This document shows positions 51,229-52,253 of a DNA stretch of 52,253 bases, in pieces (within the stretch, counting starts at the first letter, position 1; each line of letters opens with the position of its first letter). The DNA lies in NCBI RefSeq assembly GCF_018613605.1, contig NZ_JAGGPU010000019.1:1-52253 (forward strand), given 5' to 3'. Under the pieces are notes generated by a model. That model did not search any database. It was not told where the DNA came from and saw only the letters and a list, made by a program, of their open reading frames with translations. The position numbers were made by a program, and so were the translations under genes. This stretch comes from Pedobacter sp. ISL-64. Its GTDB lineage: Bacteria; Bacteroidota; Bacteroidia; Sphingobacteriales; Sphingobacteriaceae.

Positions 51229-52029
51229 CTTAGCTATTTTATTCTTTTTCTTATAAGATTGTGCAACAAAATGTACACCCGCTTTTTACAAAAAAGAATA
51301 CTGTTTTTGTATATTAATTTGCGTTTACTGAGCCAATAGGGCCGAGTTTTTTGGTTAAAACAAAAATAGCAAAAAACAACCCTTAAATGTAATTTGGGCA
51401 GGCGATTAAGTAATTTGGAATTATTCTAAACAGCGAAAGAGAGGGGGAATTAAAGGCAGTAAAAACACATAAGTTATGGCTGGGTTTATGCAATTAGTAA
51501 GTGTTTTTTGAGTGGCTGTTATAAATAAAATCTCTATTCTTTCAGCTTTATATTATAATCGTCACACTGATCTGTAGCGCAGCGGAAAGCTAGGTAGTAA
51601 ACCGAGCTTTAAGCGAGCTTGCCGAAAGTAATTCATTTCGAGGTCTATCTAGCAGAAAAGCTGAGGCTGTCTCATAAATATAGAATTGTCATCCTGAGCC
51701 TGTCGAAGGACCTGTTTAAATAGATCGAAAGGCGTTTCGACAAGCTCAACGTGACAAACTCTAATTGAGTTACAAATATGATGCAGCCTGATGACGATCG
51801 CATCAAGAAAAAAAGTTAAAAACTGGTCGCTACAACATCATGTTAATTGGGCGGCTGTTAATCACGTAATAAAGAAGTTATAAACGATAGGATCTTAACC
51901 TGGCTTAACCGTTCGTTATCGGACAGATTTGTGCGATTTTGAACAGTTATTTATTGTTTGATATATTAATTTGTTGATAATCAGATTGTTGGCGTGTATT
52001 TAATGCCTTGGCATAGGATTAGCTTAAGG
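51229..52029. other. Gene-free interval with dispersed repeats
   Basis: No credible gene on either strand over 800 nt. It holds AGCGGAAAGCTAGGTAGTAA (51581-51600), whose AGCGGAAAGC recalls the structured element and whose CTAGGTAGAA-like part recurs at position 21. It also holds the inverted pair CATCCTGAGCCTGTCGAAGG / TTTCGACAAGCTCAACGTGA (51691-51752). TATTTTTG on the minus strand (51368-51361) is a possible -7 element for acnB. Confidence 0.6.
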
Positions 52030-52253
52030 CTAAAGCGTTGAAAATGTGAAACCTTTTTCACTAAAATAAGCCAATACTTTTGGAAGTGCGTAAGATAAAC
52101 GGTCGAATGCTTTTAAACTGTCATGAAATACAATTATAGAACCATTTTCGGTATGTTTAATCACGTTTTGATAACATTTTTCGGGCGAAAGCTTAGTGTC
52201 GAAATCGCCGCTGAGTACATCCCACATTACGATTTCGAGTTTGGAGTTTGGAG
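52030..52253 (-). CDS. Polysaccharide deacetylase, C-terminal part (cut by window edge)
   Basis: The last 73 or so codons of a larger gene. The frame stays open to the window end, reading SKLEIVMWDVLSGDFD, then NGSIIVFHDSLKAFDRL and ALPKVLAYFSEKGFTF. This is the usual C-terminus of NodB-like deacetylases, with the late conserved His in FHDS. The full enzyme would remove acetyl groups from an envelope or capsular polysaccharide. Confidence 0.85.
   Translation of the reverse strand, partial: PNSKLEIVMWDVLSGDFDTKLSPEKCYQNVIKHTENGSIIVFHDSLKAFDRLSYALPKVLAYFSEKGFTFSTL

Noticed and set aside
52030..52227. Complete 65-aa gene at the right edge
   Set aside because: The frame continues through the window end and matches only the C-terminus of polysaccharide deacetylases.

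Overview
The window looks like a chromosomal segment of a Bacteroidota bacterium, most like Pedobacter or a related Sphingobacteriaceae genus. The DNA is AT-rich, ribosome-binding sites are essentially absent, and several promoters fit the Bacteroidota pattern (TTG/TTTG about 20 nt before TAnnTTTG). The gene content also fits: LytTR/LytS regulators, a 'putative porin', DUF5606, DUF1501/PSD1 proteins and double-glycine (GG) leader peptides with a KINGG-type motif. No tRNA, rRNA, CRISPR array, IS element or phage gene was recognised.

Region 1 (about 0.2-13.6 kb) is a secreted-peptide island and the most interesting part. On the minus strand one operon encodes an S41 peptidase, a 59-aa GG-leader peptide, a second S41 peptidase, two LytS-type sensor kinases and a LytTR response regulator. 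Divergently there are two small GG-leader peptides, then a run of tiny one-helix membrane proteins (one frameshifted). An HlyD-type adaptor, a peptidase-C39 ABC exporter, a winged-helix regulator and two more GG-leader peptides follow. Several short genes here were read directly from the sequence. Some of the tiny membrane proteins share a tail motif (GxxxG, usually followed by R) with the mature part of the first peptide. A promoter-like TTTC-N21-GTGTAT pattern precedes three transcription units on both strands.

Region 2 (13.6-20.5 kb) is a tight minus-strand operon: flavoprotein, methyltransferase, type III polyketide synthase, hotdog dehydratase, ketosynthase, acyl carrier protein and phosphopantetheinyl transferase. 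Together they suggest a methylated or oxidised phenolic lipid or quinone. A sterol-desaturase-family membrane hydroxylase lies upstream.

Region 3 (20.7-33.7 kb) is mostly housekeeping and envelope genes: lpxK, purine nucleoside phosphorylase, a porin, a beta-barrel protein, a cyclophilin, DUF5606, rlmH and a membrane-anchored MutS relative. Related non-coding elements with covarying hairpins lie at 19.1 and 21.9 kb, with a rearranged relative at 44.1 kb.

Region 4 (33.8-44.2 kb) has an AraC regulator divergent from a PSCyt1/DUF1549/DUF1553 protein, a DUF1501 protein, a Tat-exported sugar isomerase/epimerase-like protein and a membrane cytochrome-domain protein. A GH1 glycosidase, a DUF2007 protein and small genes follow. 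It looks like a periplasmic carbohydrate-modifying module.

Region 5 (44.0-52.3 kb) begins with about 1 kb of repeat mosaic containing gene remnants. It continues with a lipocalin-like lipoprotein, a decayed outer-membrane protein gene, two adjacent but unrelated aconitases (AcnA-like and AcnB), a repeat-bearing gap and the C-terminus of a polysaccharide deacetylase cut by the window edge.
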